From positions 1 through 42,540 of the forward strand of contig NZ_CAKJTI010000030.1 in assembly GCF_917563915.1 (NCBI RefSeq): a stretch of 42,540 nucleotides of DNA, in the 5' to 3' direction. Source of the DNA: Bacillus rhizoplanae. GTDB taxonomy: Bacteria > Bacillota > Bacilli > Bacillales > Bacillaceae_G. Shown here one piece after another: positions 34,174 to 42,538 of this stretch; position 1 is the first letter of the stretch, and the number at the start of each line of letters is the position of its first letter. Position numbers and translations under genes: made by a program. The notes below the pieces were generated by a model. That model did not search any database. It was not told the origin of the DNA and was given only the letters and a program-made list of their open reading frames with translations.

Positions 34174-35346
34174 ATGGAAGTTATTCAATTGTTGGAAGAA
34201 CAATACCTCGAGGCAATTCGACTATCTGAATATGCTTTTCAATATAAAGTACCAGAAGATCAAATTGAAAAACGTTTGCAACTTTTTAAAAAGTATCATC
34301 AAATATTTGGGGTTTTGGAAGAAAAAGAGCTTACAGCAAAATTGCACCTAATTCCATTTGAAATATTTTTAGGGGAAGAAAATTGTAAAATGGGTGGAAT
34401 TGCCGGTGTTGCTACATATCCAGAATTTAGACGCAATGGGTATGTAAAAAAACTATTAAAGCACGTATTAGAGACAATGAGACAAGATGGATATAGCGTT
34501 TCAATGCTACACCCATTTTCCGTTTCTTTTTATAGGAAGTATGGATGGGAGTTGTTTGCGAATCGTCTTGTATGGTCATTATCAAAAGCTGATTTAATCA
34601 TGAAAGAACACGTATCAGGAAGCATAAAACGTTTTAATAAGGAATCACATTTGAAAGAGATTGAAATCATATATGAGCAATTTGCAAAAAGATATTCTGG
34701 TATGTTAGTTCGTAATCAGGGTTTCTGGTTGGATTTTGTTTATGGTGATTTGCATGCAGCTGTTTATTATAATCAAGTTGATGAGCCTACAGGTTATATG
34801 CTTTATAAAATAGAGAGTTCTAAGATGAAGGTAGAAGAATTTTTACCATTAAACAGTGAGGCTAGAAATGGTTTGTGGAATTTCATTTGTCAGCATGATT
34901 CGATGATTCAAGAGCTCGAGATGATTGTTCATGAAAAAGAACCATTGCTGTTTTCATTGCAAGAACCTCGTGTTAAGGCTGAAATAAAACCTTACTTTAT
35001 GGTTAGAATCGTAGATGTTGAGCGTTTTTTAAAGAAATATCCATTTGTATGGGAGAACAACGAAGAAGAACTTATTTTACATATTTCTGATTCATTTGCA
35101 CCTTGGAATAATCAGACAGTCTTATTCGGGGATAAAGAGATAGTTATGGTAAACGAAGAAGAAGCTGTAGCATTTAAAGGAAAAGGTGTACAACTAAATA
35201 TTAACGCACTGTCTACAGCACTTTTCGGCTATAAAAGTCCATGGGAATTATATCAAATTGGTGTCATTTCTGGGATGGAAAAAGACATAAAACAATTTGA
35301 AAACCTGATTCCTTTCCAACAACCATTTATTTATGATTTCTTTTAA
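34174..35346 (+). CDS. Eis-type N-acetyltransferase
   Basis: 390 residues with the three-part Eis layout: an N-terminal GNAT domain with GGIAGVATYPEFRRNGYVKKLL (acetyl-CoA site, RRNGYV), a second GNAT-like region, and a C-terminal sterol-carrier-like domain (about 285-390). LHPFSVSFYRKYGWELF is a typical Eis substrate-pocket segment, and the protein ends in FIYDFF, supplying the C-terminal carboxylate used in catalysis. Eis proteins acetylate several amines of aminoglycosides or other polyamines; B. anthracis has a studied homologue. The ATG is preceded by ATGGAGGAGA. Monocistronic between two terminators. Confidence 0.9.
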   Translation: MEVIQLLEEQYLEAIRLSEYAFQYKVPEDQIEKRLQLFKKYHQIFGVLEEKELTAKLHLIPFEIFLGEENCKMGGIAGVATYPEFRRNGYVKKLLKHVLETMRQDGYSVSMLHPFSVSFYRKYGWELFANRLVWSLSKADLIMKEHVSGSIKRFNKESHLKEIEIIYEQFAKRYSGMLVRNQGFWLDFVYGDLHAAVYYNQVDEPTGYMLYKIESSKMKVEEFLPLNSEARNGLWNFICQHDSMIQELEMIVHEKEPLLFSLQEPRVKAEIKPYFMVRIVDVERFLKKYPFVWENNEEELILHISDSFAPWNNQTVLFGDKEIVMVNEEEAVAFKGKGVQLNINALSTALFGYKSPWELYQIGVISGMEKDIKQFENLIPFQQPFIYDFF

Positions 35347-35362
35347 TCATTTAGAATAGATA

Positions 35363-35412
35363 AAGAACATAAAAAGCGCTATTTATAAGTAGTGCTTTTT
35401 TATGTTCTTTAA
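35363..35412. terminator. bidirectional intrinsic terminator
   Basis: AAGAACATAAAAAGCGCTA pairs with TAGTGCTTTTTTATGTTCTT around TTTATAAG. It separates the Eis-type gene from the leftward small protein gene. Confidence 0.75.
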
Positions 35413-35427
35413 AAATCTAACGTTTCA

Positions 35428-35631
35428 TCAATATCTTCTATATATTGTAGGAATGTGATAGAGATGATAGCTGACGTACGGATGTGTTAGCGATAAGTGA
35501 AATGGGGGATATTGCCAGATGAATGGCATTTGAATTCCTACAACGGGACTTGCTGTATGGACAGTGGCAATGTGAACGGAAGGGGTTGCTACAGAAATGC
35601 CGGCAACAACCCTTGTTAGAAAGAGGTTCAT
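35428..35631 (-). CDS. small His/Tyr/Pro-rich protein, function unknown
   Basis: 67 residues (MNLFLTRVVAGISVATPSVH...) with a mildly hydrophobic N-terminus and a striking C-terminal half rich in His, Tyr and Pro (YPPFHLSLTHPYVSYHLYHI), reminiscent of low-complexity spore-surface proteins, though I do not recognise it. I choose ATG 35631 because TGGAGTGA lies 7-8 nt upstream; the frame extends 8 codons further. It faces a bidirectional terminator, which supports a real leftward gene. The remainder of 35632-35948 is AT-rich, with a TATAAT at 35905 probably serving the MFS gene. Confidence 0.5.
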   Translation of the reverse strand: MNLFLTRVVAGISVATPSVHIATVHTASPVVGIQMPFIWQYPPFHLSLTHPYVSYHLYHIPTIYRRY

Positions 35632-35948
35632 AATATGTTCACTCCAATGGATCATGTATGAAATAGTATATTCTTTCGTTTGTTTGAAATGTGCAGGTGA
35701 ATTTTAGTTAGGATTGTAAAGGTTCTTTTTCTTGTTTGTAATTTCTACCTTCAGGAAGTGGTTATTTCACTTTTACTCCATCGATAAGAGCATTCAATTG
35801 TTTACAGTTCATTTTAAAAAATGCTATGTACTCATATCTTCGGTTTGTATTCTGAATATTTATAGCGCCCGTTCAATTTCTATTTATTTTAATAATGTTT
35901 ATTTTATAATTATTTTAATTAAATTATATTTCTTATCTGGAGGTGGCG

Positions 35949-37172
35949 ATGAAAAATTATAGATTTTATTCATTTTGGATAGCTCAAACAAGCATCTCGT
36001 TAGCTGATGTCGTATACATCATGGTTATTACGACTTACATTTATCAGAAAACGGAATCTGTATTATTCGCTTCTTTATTTCCTTTTTTAAAAGCCCTTAC
36101 AAGATTAATAGCTGGCTTGACAGCACCACTAATCCTACAAAATATTTCTATGTCAAAAGCACTTGTAAACTTACAAATTACTAAAGCCATTTTGATCACT
36201 TTATTACTATTAGGATTTACATTCTTAACTTCTCATATTTATATTTTATTCACCTACATATTGATACTTTCTTTCGTAGAAGGATGGGGGAGTCCCTTAT
36301 TAAATTCTATAATTCCCCAAATTGTTTTAAAAGAAGAGCTCGTGAAAGCTAATAGCTTGTTAAGTATTTCCAATCAAGCGGTGCAAATTGGTGGCTATAC
36401 TCTGACAGGATTTATTGTCGTAAAAATAGGACATATTCCTACTTTACTAATAATGGCTGTCTTATTATGGATTTCTATTGTTTGTTTATATATAGCAATT
36501 CGCTCCCTTTACAATCAGATAACAGAAAATCAAGCGGCATCTAAATGGACTCTTATGAAGGAAGGTTGGATTCATCTTTGGAGTAACTCAACCCTGCGAT
36601 TGGTTACATTAATGGATGTAATTGAAGGGATTGCAGGTCAAATATGGGTTGGTGCGATTACATTGGTTTATGTAAAAGAAATACTTCACAAAGGAGAACA
36701 ATGGTGGGGATATATTAACGCTAGTTATTATATCGGTACAATTGTAGGAGGAGTTATAACGATATATTTAGCGAAAAAGATTCAAAAAAATCTTGTACTC
36801 AGTATGGCAGCAGGGTCTTTTTTATTTAGCGTTCTTACTTTGTTATATGGGCTTAGTAGTATTCCTTTCTTATCCCTCATACTCTGTATTGCCATGGGGC
36901 CGGCATATCAAATACGGGATGTAGCGCAGCAAACTGCATTTCAAACAAATATAGATGTGTCATTACTTCCAAAAGTATATGCATCTCGTAGCGTGCTGCT
37001 ATCAACGATTTCGAGTCTTTCTATTTTTATAATTGCCCTTATAGCTGAATACCTGGGTATCAGAATGGTTTATATATTTGGGGCTATACTTATTTGTATA
37101 TCGGCTGGACTATCTTTTGTTTTAATTAAAACAAAAAATGAGAAAATGGATATTCACCATACAATGTGGTAA
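35949..37172 (+). CDS. MFS transporter
   Basis: 407 residues with about 12 membrane segments and a central hydrophilic loop (QITENQAASKWTLMKEGW). It begins YRFYSFWIAQTSISLADVVYIM, a form common in the MFS_3/enterobactin-exporter-like branch of bacillar efflux proteins. The usual loop 2-3 motif (GxLaDrxGrr) is not well conserved; PFLKALTRLIAGLTAPLIL occupies the corresponding place. The substrate is unknown; drug or siderophore export is typical for this branch. ATG 35949 is selected for the GGAGGTG 5-6 nt upstream. Confidence 0.85.
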   Translation: MKNYRFYSFWIAQTSISLADVVYIMVITTYIYQKTESVLFASLFPFLKALTRLIAGLTAPLILQNISMSKALVNLQITKAILITLLLLGFTFLTSHIYILFTYILILSFVEGWGSPLLNSIIPQIVLKEELVKANSLLSISNQAVQIGGYTLTGFIVVKIGHIPTLLIMAVLLWISIVCLYIAIRSLYNQITENQAASKWTLMKEGWIHLWSNSTLRLVTLMDVIEGIAGQIWVGAITLVYVKEILHKGEQWWGYINASYYIGTIVGGVITIYLAKKIQKNLVLSMAAGSFLFSVLTLLYGLSSIPFLSLILCIAMGPAYQIRDVAQQTAFQTNIDVSLLPKVYASRSVLLSTISSLSIFIIALIAEYLGIRMVYIFGAILICISAGLSFVLIKTKNEKMDIHHTMW

Positions 37173-37725
37173 CGTTAGGAAAATGCGGATTTATAACGTT
37201 AAGGAAATCCAAATATAAAAAATCCTAATTTCTCGCTTACAAAACTGAGAAATTAGGATTTAGTTACTTTATAAGCGTGTCCTTTTACCGATAACTTTAG
37301 CTATTTAATTTTTTGTTGTTGTGGAAAAGATACGAAAAAAAGTTTTGAAAAGCTTTTTATATGAAAATAGAGGAGAATATTTATAAATTGACTCATATTT
37401 CCAATCATCAAAATTGGAAGTTTTACGTTGTATCTTTAAACCATTGGAATCATTTCGATTGTTATGATAGCTCATACATTAACATCTCCTTTGATGGTAT
37501 TGTCTACGCGTTTTGAACAAAAAGTTATGCTTCCTGAGCTTCTTTTAGAATAGTAATATACATTTGTAGGAAGAGAATCGTATTGAGACGACATTTAATG
37601 TATAGGATCGTGAAGTAAAATTTATGAGAGAAAGACGAGGGATTGCTGCAGGAAGCTCTTTGATTTCCTTGCAGAAAATGAATCTATCGTTGCTATTCAT
37701 TCAAGTTCTACTATATAATAGCAAT
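37173..37725. other. long non-coding stretch with gene remnants
   Basis: No intact gene. Two coding-like relics are visible. About 37443-37553 reads as a membrane-helix tail (IGIISIVMIAHTLTSPLMVL...LLLE, stop), like the end of an antiporter. About 37636-37723 reads ...KLFDFLAENESIVAIH... to a stop. A 51-codon frame from 37361 overlaps the first in another frame and has no ribosome site. Downstream lies the promoter of the ABC-F gene. Confidence 0.4.
37220..37262. terminator. hairpin after the MFS gene
   Basis: AAATCCTAATTTCTC pairs with GAGAAATTAGGATTT around a 12-nt loop; an A-run precedes and TAG follows, so it is stronger as a terminator on the - strand but may also end the MFS transcript. 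Confidence 0.6.
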
Positions 37726-37813
37726 AGTCTAAAATAAGTGAGTCGTAAGCTGCGACTTTTAAGGCAATTGGCGAGAAAACGCTGAAAACAGCGGTATTAC
37801 TAGGAGGAACTAC
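37690..37813 (+). promoter_or_regulatory. promoter and hairpin-rich leader of the ABC-F gene
   Basis: Candidate promoter TTGCTA (37690-37695), 18-nt spacer, TATAAT (37714-37719). The leader of about 88 nt has two short hairpins: AGTCG-taagctg-CGACT with a following TTT, and CGCTG-aaaa-CAGCG just before the AGGAGG ribosome site. ABC-F genes are often governed by antibiotic-responsive attenuation in such leaders; whether this one is cannot be told by eye, and no leader peptide with a good start was found. Confidence 0.4.
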
Positions 37814-39442
37814 ATGATTACAGTAAGTAACGTAAGTTTACGTTTTGCAGATCGTAAGCTTTTTGAAGATGTTAATATAAAATTTACACCAGGTAACTGT
37901 TACGGTTTAATCGGAGCAAACGGTGCTGGTAAATCTACATTCTTAAAAATTCTATCCGGTGAAATTGATCAATCAACAGGAGATGTTCATATTACACCAG
38001 GTGAGCGTTTAGCTGTTTTAAAACAGAACCACTTTGAATATGAAGAATTCCCAGTTTTAGAAACAGTTATTATGGGACATACACGTCTTTATGAAGTAAT
38101 GCAAGAGAAGAATGCGATTTACATGAAAGAAGATTTCAGTGATGAAGATGGCATGCGCGCAGCTGAGTTAGAAGGCGAATTTGCTGAGTTAAACGGTTGG
38201 GAAGCAGAATCAGAAGCTGCAATTCTTTTAAAAGGATTAGGCATTGGGGAAGACCTTCATGCAAAAAAAATGTCTGAGTTAACAGGGGCAGAGAAAGTAA
38301 AAGTATTACTTGCACAAGCATTATTTGGTCAGCCAGATATCTTATTACTAGATGAGCCTACCAACCATTTAGACTTAAAAGCGATTCAGTGGTTAGAAAA
38401 CTTCTTAATGAACTTTGAAAACACAGTTATCGTTGTATCCCATGACCGTCACTTCTTAAACAAAGTATGTACGCACATGGCGGATCTTGACTTTGGTAAA
38501 ATTCAACTTTATGTTGGTAACTATGATTTCTGGTACGAGTCTAGTCAATTAGCATTAAAGTTAACACAAGATGCAAATAAGAAAAAAGAAGAGAAAGTAA
38601 AAGAATTACAAAACTTTATTGCACGCTTTAGTTCGAACGCATCAAAAGCGAAGCAAGCAACTTCTCGTAAGAAATTATTAGATAAAATCACATTAGATGA
38701 TATTAAACCATCTTCTCGTCGTTATCCATTCGTTGGCTTTACACCAGAACGTGAAGTAGGTAATGATTTATTAACAGTAGAAGGCATCTCAAAAACTATT
38801 GACGGTGAAAAAGTATTAGATAACGTGTACTTCACTTTAAATAAAGGTGATAAAGTTGCATTTATCGGCCGCAATGATATTGCGATGACAACATTATTCA
38901 AAATCTTGATGGGTGAAATGGAGCCGGATAGTGGTTCATTTAAATGGGGTGTAACAACATCTCAAGCATACTTCCCACGAGATAACTCTGAGTTCTTCAA
39001 AAATAGTGAGTATAACTTAGTAGAGTGGTTGCGTCAATTCTCACCACAAGACGAGTCTGAAAGTTTCTTACGCGGCTTCTTAGGTCGTATGCTATTCTCT
39101 GGTGAAGAAGTAAAGAAAAATGTGTCTGTTTTATCTGGAGGAGAGAAAGTGCGTTGTATGCTTTCTAAAATGATGTTAAGCGGTGCAAACGTATTAACAT
39201 TTGATGATCCAACGAACCATTTAGACCTTGAGTCTATTACAGCATTAAACAACGGTTTAATGGCATTTAAAGGTACAATTCTATTTACATCTCATGATCA
39301 TCAGTTTGTTCAAACAATTGCGAACCGAATTATCGAAGTAACGCCAAGCGGTGTTGTTGATAAACAAACGTCATATGATGAGTATTTAGAAAACCAAGAG
39401 CTTCAAAAACAAGTAGCAGCGATGTATAAAGAAGCAAAATAA
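37814..39442 (+). CDS. ABC-F ATPase (YkpA/YbiT-like) with degenerate second site
   Basis: 542 residues with two ABC domains and no membrane part, hence a ribosome-associated ABC-F protein. Domain 1 has Walker A GANGAGKST (34-42), signature SELTGAEKVKV and Walker B ILLLDEPTNHLDL. The charged linker (about 240-290) is the P-site tRNA interaction motif region. Domain 2 has GRNDIAMTT at 352-360, where the Walker A lysine is M358, an intact LSGGEKVRCML signature and TFDDPTNHLDL with Asp in place of the catalytic Glu. ABC-F proteins act on stalled ribosomes or protect against antibiotics; the YbiT branch is not clearly a resistance branch. An AGGAGGA site lies 6-7 nt before the ATG. Confidence 0.92.
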   Translation: MITVSNVSLRFADRKLFEDVNIKFTPGNCYGLIGANGAGKSTFLKILSGEIDQSTGDVHITPGERLAVLKQNHFEYEEFPVLETVIMGHTRLYEVMQEKNAIYMKEDFSDEDGMRAAELEGEFAELNGWEAESEAAILLKGLGIGEDLHAKKMSELTGAEKVKVLLAQALFGQPDILLLDEPTNHLDLKAIQWLENFLMNFENTVIVVSHDRHFLNKVCTHMADLDFGKIQLYVGNYDFWYESSQLALKLTQDANKKKEEKVKELQNFIARFSSNASKAKQATSRKKLLDKITLDDIKPSSRRYPFVGFTPEREVGNDLLTVEGISKTIDGEKVLDNVYFTLNKGDKVAFIGRNDIAMTTLFKILMGEMEPDSGSFKWGVTTSQAYFPRDNSEFFKNSEYNLVEWLRQFSPQDESESFLRGFLGRMLFSGEEVKKNVSVLSGGEKVRCMLSKMMLSGANVLTFDDPTNHLDLESITALNNGLMAFKGTILFTSHDHQFVQTIANRIIEVTPSGVVDKQTSYDEYLENQELQKQVAAMYKEAK

Positions 39443-39447
39443 CTACT

Positions 39448-39480
39448 AGCATCCCCTTATATGAAGGGGATGCTTTTTTT
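39448..39480 (+). terminator. terminator after the ABC-F gene
   Basis: AGCATCCCCTT pairs perfectly with AAGGGGATGCT around ATATG, followed by TTTTTTTA. Confidence 0.85.
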
Positions 39481-39586
39481 ATGTTTTATGGAATAGGTAA
39501 AATTGATGCTGCATAATAAGAGGAGTCTCGGCTTTTTAAAAAGAATAGATAGTAAATATTTTAGAAAGTTGAAGGGAATGAAATGC

Positions 39587-40063
39587 ATGAAAGATTTGAA
39601 AGAAAGTGCACAACGGGTACAAAATAAGTTGTTAGAGCTAGGATATGCAAATCAAGTAATAGAATTACCAGAAAGTGCAAGAACTGCTCAAGAAGCAGCA
39701 GAAGCAATTGGCTGTAAAGTTGCGCAAATTGGTAAATCAATTATTTTTAGGCTCAAAACAATCGATAAACCACTGTTAGTTGTTGCAAGTGGAATAAATC
39801 GAATTAATGAAAAGCAAATTACAAAACAGCTACATGACAAGTTAGGAAAAGCTGATGCTGATTTTGTACGTAAACATACTGGGTTTGTAATCGGAGGTGT
39901 TCCGCCATTAGGACATACAGAACCTATTATGACGTTCATTGATGAAGATCTTTTGCAGTATGATGTGATTTGGGCTGCTGCAGGGCACCCAAAAGCAATA
40001 TTTCGTTTAACACCTGATGAATTAGTACAAATGACAAAGGGTCAAGTAATTTGTATAAAGTGA
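39587..40063 (+). CDS. ybaK: YbaK/EbsC-type aminoacyl-tRNA deacylase
   Basis: 158 residues of the YbaK/ProX trans-editing family, which hydrolyses mischarged aminoacyl-tRNA (such as Cys- or Ala-tRNA-Pro). Seen: TAQEAAEAIGCKVAQIGKSIIFRL (with the substrate-contact lysine), VVASGINRINEKQI, FVRKHTGFVIGGVPPLGHTEPIMTFIDEDLL (the GxxPxGH motif) and VIWAAAGHPKAIFRLTPDEL. I place the start at ATG 39587 with GAAGGGA about 9 nt upstream; the longer open frame has no better site. Confidence 0.9.
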   Translation: MKDLKESAQRVQNKLLELGYANQVIELPESARTAQEAAEAIGCKVAQIGKSIIFRLKTIDKPLLVVASGINRINEKQITKQLHDKLGKADADFVRKHTGFVIGGVPPLGHTEPIMTFIDEDLLQYDVIWAAAGHPKAIFRLTPDELVQMTKGQVICIK

Positions 40064-40093
40064 GCTATTAAAATGGAATGCGTATTAAAACAA

Positions 40094-40142
40094 TAAACTA
40101 CCTGTTTCTATATTCAGTGGAGGGACAGGTAGTTTATTTTTT
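40094..40142 (+). terminator. terminator after ybaK
   Basis: TAAACTACCTGT pairs with ACAGGTAGTTTA around a 19-nt loop, followed by TTTTTTC. Confidence 0.8.
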
Positions 40143-40159
40143 CTTAATTTCACCTTCCT

Positions 40160-40522
40160 TTGTCAAATGAGAATCAAATATTAGTTACTGATACGTACTG
40201 TATAAAAGGGCATTCACATATATATGCAATCGGAGACTGTGCGAGAATTGTTGATAAGAAGACGAATCAAGTGGATGGAATGACATGTAAAGAAGCGATT
40301 CCTCAGGCAACGAGATTAAGTGAAATTTTAAAGAATGAGATATATGGAATATCTAATTCTATTACACACAAAGCGTATCCGGTCAAATTATATTGTATTA
40401 GTCTCGGGCCTAACAATGGCTTTGTTTGGGTTCAAAAATGGGGACTTGATTTTGTTTTATCAGGAAAGATTGGTGCTCGTATTCGAGAACGAACATGGGA
40501 TCAGGCGAGTTTACTTGTCTAA
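40160..40522 (+). pseudogene. 5'-truncated NAD(P)/FAD-dependent oxidoreductase
   Basis: The 120 codons encode only the C-terminal third of an NADH dehydrogenase-like flavoprotein. The FAD-binding motif HIYAIGDCA is near residue 25, preceded by ILVTDTYCIKGHS, and the rest is the usual dimerisation tail. The N-terminal FAD and NAD Rossmann folds are missing, and a stop lies a few codons upstream, just past the ybaK terminator. A deletion has therefore removed roughly two thirds of the gene. ECF41 sigma factors are typically paired with an oxidoreductase, epimerase or decarboxylase gene, and one follows here, so this is probably the former partner. Confidence 0.8.
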
Positions 40523-40559
40523 TTATGCATAATGGAATAGAAAACGGGGATTTTTTTCT

Positions 40560-41461
40560 ATGGAAAAAGCTGAATTAGGCCAACTATATATTGAGTATAA
40601 ACCTCTTCTTTTCTCACTTGCTTATAAAATGACGGGTAGTATTGCTGATGCAGAAGATATTATTCAAGATGTATTTATAAAGCTGAATGAATATGAAATG
40701 AAGCACACCTCAAATGTAAAAGCGTTTTTGTGTAAAGTGGTTACGAACCGCTGCTTAGACCTATTGAAATCTTCTAAGAAAAAAAGAGAACTGTATGTTG
40801 GGACATGGCTACCGGAACCAATCGCTGTGATAGAAACAGATCCATTACAGGAAATAATGATGAAAAATGATATTTCATATGCTTTGCTTGTATTATTTGA
40901 ACAATTGAATCCAATTGAAAGAGCAATCTTTATACTCCGTGAAATTTTGGAATATGACTATGAAACAATTGCTGAAATTGTACAAAAAAAGAAGTGAATT
41001 GCCGTAAGATTTTAAGTAGAATGAAAAAAATGCTTCCAGAACTTGAAAAGCAGATTGAGATTGAAAATGTAAAGGTAAATCATGAACAAGTTATCGTATG
41101 TTTTATAAATGCTATTCAGCAGGGAAATACAAATCAAGTTATGGAAGTTCTTCGGGAAGATGTTGCTTACTATGCAGATGGCGGCGGAAAAGTAACAGCT
41201 GCAGTAAAACCTATTTACGGTGCAATGCGTGTAAAACAACTTCTTATTTCTTTAGCAACTAAATTTCTTACTAATCAAGAAGACTACTCTATGATGCAAA
41301 CAGAAGTAAACGGTTGTATTGGAATTGTAATAAGAAATCATACAGGAATACAAGCGGTAATGAGTTTCGAATTTGAAGGGAATAAAATTAAATCCATTTA
41401 TAATATTTTAAATCCTGATAAGTTAAGACATTTGCATATTGATACGCATTCAGCCAGTTAA
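40560..41461 (+). pseudogene. ECF41-type RNA polymerase sigma factor, interrupted by a frameshift
   Basis: Two abutting frames (40560-40997 and on to 41461) join into one ECF sigma factor of about 300 residues if one base is added. Region 2 is LLFSLAYKMTGSIADAEDIIQDVF, followed by the TWLPEP linker motif. Region 4 is LNPIERAIFILREILEYDYETIAEIV, continuing after the break as NCRKILSRMKKML. The C-terminal SnoaL-like extension has DGGGK and NPDKL, motifs described for the ECF41 group. The break coincides with an A7 run at 40984-40990; eight As would restore QKKEVNCRKI. The stop at 40995-40997 removes the end of region 4 and the regulatory domain. It may be a true mutation, phase variation, slippage or a sequencing error. 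Confidence 0.85.
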
Positions 41462-41585
41462 GAAACGAATTATATTATTAGGAATTGTTAATGATGGTTC
41501 ATTTGCTTTGCGAACTGGATATGATGTAATTTCACATACTGTATGAAAAATATAATTTCATCCGTATTAAAGAGCAATAAGTCCT

Positions 41586-41610
41586 CTACTGATGAAAGTT
41601 TCACTTTATT
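41586..41610 (+). repeat. fragment of bcr1-like repeat (right end)
   Basis: CTACTGATGAAAGTTTCACTTTATT matches 22399-22423 in about 23 of 25 positions, including the TTTAT boundary. The left end is not found nearby, so this is a relic. The rest of 41462-41620 shows no gene. Confidence 0.5.
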
Positions 41611-41620
41611 ATGAAAATAT

Positions 41621-41659
41621 AAAAGGCTTACATTCTATATAATAGAATGTAAGCCTTTT
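41621..41659. terminator. bidirectional intrinsic terminator
   Basis: AAAAGGCTTACATTCTA pairs perfectly with TAGAATGTAAGCCTTTT around a 5-nt loop. It lies just after the leftward deacetylase gene. Confidence 0.8.
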
Positions 41660-41665
41660 ACTATG

Positions 41666-42493
41666 TTAAATTCGTTTATCGTGCCAAAAATTTAATGGGA
41701 AATGTTCATTTTCATTATAACTATCAAGCTCATAACCTTTTTCCTTTAACCCTTTAATAATAGCAGGTACAGCAGAAATGGATTGCGGATGAATATCGTG
41801 TAAAAGAATGACTTCTTTATTTGATTTTGCACCGTCAAGTACATGTTGTACAATTTGTGCAGAAGCAGCATCTACTGGCATTTTATTATACTTCCAATCT
41901 AAAGAATCAATTGTCCAGTCCCATACTCGCAAATCCTTTTCCGCGACTTGATTTCTCTCAGCTTCTGTAAGACCTGGCATAGAACCGTATGGTGGGCGTG
42001 TTAATTTTGGAGCATACCCAATAATGTTGGCTATTAATGTTTGATCCTCTATCATTTCATTTACGTAACCGCCTTGTTTGTACAATTTATTATAGTCATG
42101 AGACATACTGTGCATCCCAACATAGTGTCCTTCTGATATTTCACGTTTTACTAAATCGGGATATGCTTTAACATTAGAACCAACCAGAAAAAAAGTGGCT
42201 TTCGCATCGTTTTGTTTTAGTATATCCAATAATTGAGCTGTGTACTTTCCTGGTCCATCGTCAAAAGTAAGATAAGCTACTTTTCTAACTTGACCATTAT
42301 ATTGTTCTGGTGCCTGCTTTGGAGCTAGCGCTGTTTGTATTTCACTTACTAGCTGAACTGATTGTGAGGAATCTTCTGTACTCGCATTTACAATGTATTT
42401 TGTTCCTCCGGATACTCCATATATGCACGAAATTCCTACGCACATAATAAAAGCTCTTTTAAATAAGGTCACAAGAGATGGTTTGCTACGCAT
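41666..42493 (-). CDS. polysaccharide (peptidoglycan) deacetylase, NodB domain
   Basis: 275 residues. An N-terminal hydrophobic segment (about 8-28) serves as signal anchor or signal peptide, so the enzyme acts outside the membrane. The NodB domain has YLTFDDGPGKY (catalytic base D78, metal D79), GMHSMSHDY (metal histidines H128 and H132), RPPYGSMPG (166-173), VWDWTIDSLDW and VILLHDIHPQ. It should remove acetyl groups from N-acetylglucosamine in peptidoglycan or related glycans, which in B. cereus often alters lysozyme sensitivity. ATG 42493 has GAAGGAC 7 nt upstream; the open frame runs further through a pentamer repeat. Confidence 0.92.
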   Translation of the reverse strand: MRSKPSLVTLFKRAFIMCVGISCIYGVSGGTKYIVNASTEDSSQSVQLVSEIQTALAPKQAPEQYNGQVRKVAYLTFDDGPGKYTAQLLDILKQNDAKATFFLVGSNVKAYPDLVKREISEGHYVGMHSMSHDYNKLYKQGGYVNEMIEDQTLIANIIGYAPKLTRPPYGSMPGLTEAERNQVAEKDLRVWDWTIDSLDWKYNKMPVDAASAQIVQHVLDGAKSNKEVILLHDIHPQSISAVPAIIKGLKEKGYELDSYNENEHFPLNFWHDKRI

Positions 42494-42518
42494 AAATGTC
42501 CTTCTTTCTATTTCTATA

Positions 42519-42538
42519 ATTCCATTCCATTCCATTCT
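42519..42538. repeat. ATTCC pentamer tandem repeat
   Basis: Three ATTCC units followed by one ATTCT, 26-45 bp upstream of the deacetylase start, in its likely leader or promoter. Copy-number change would alter spacing or the frame of a longer N-terminal reading. Confidence 0.55.

Noticed and set aside
37361-37516. 51-codon rightward frame
   Set aside because: No ribosome site, and an overlapping frame (37443-37553) looks more like a real, but broken, membrane-protein tail.
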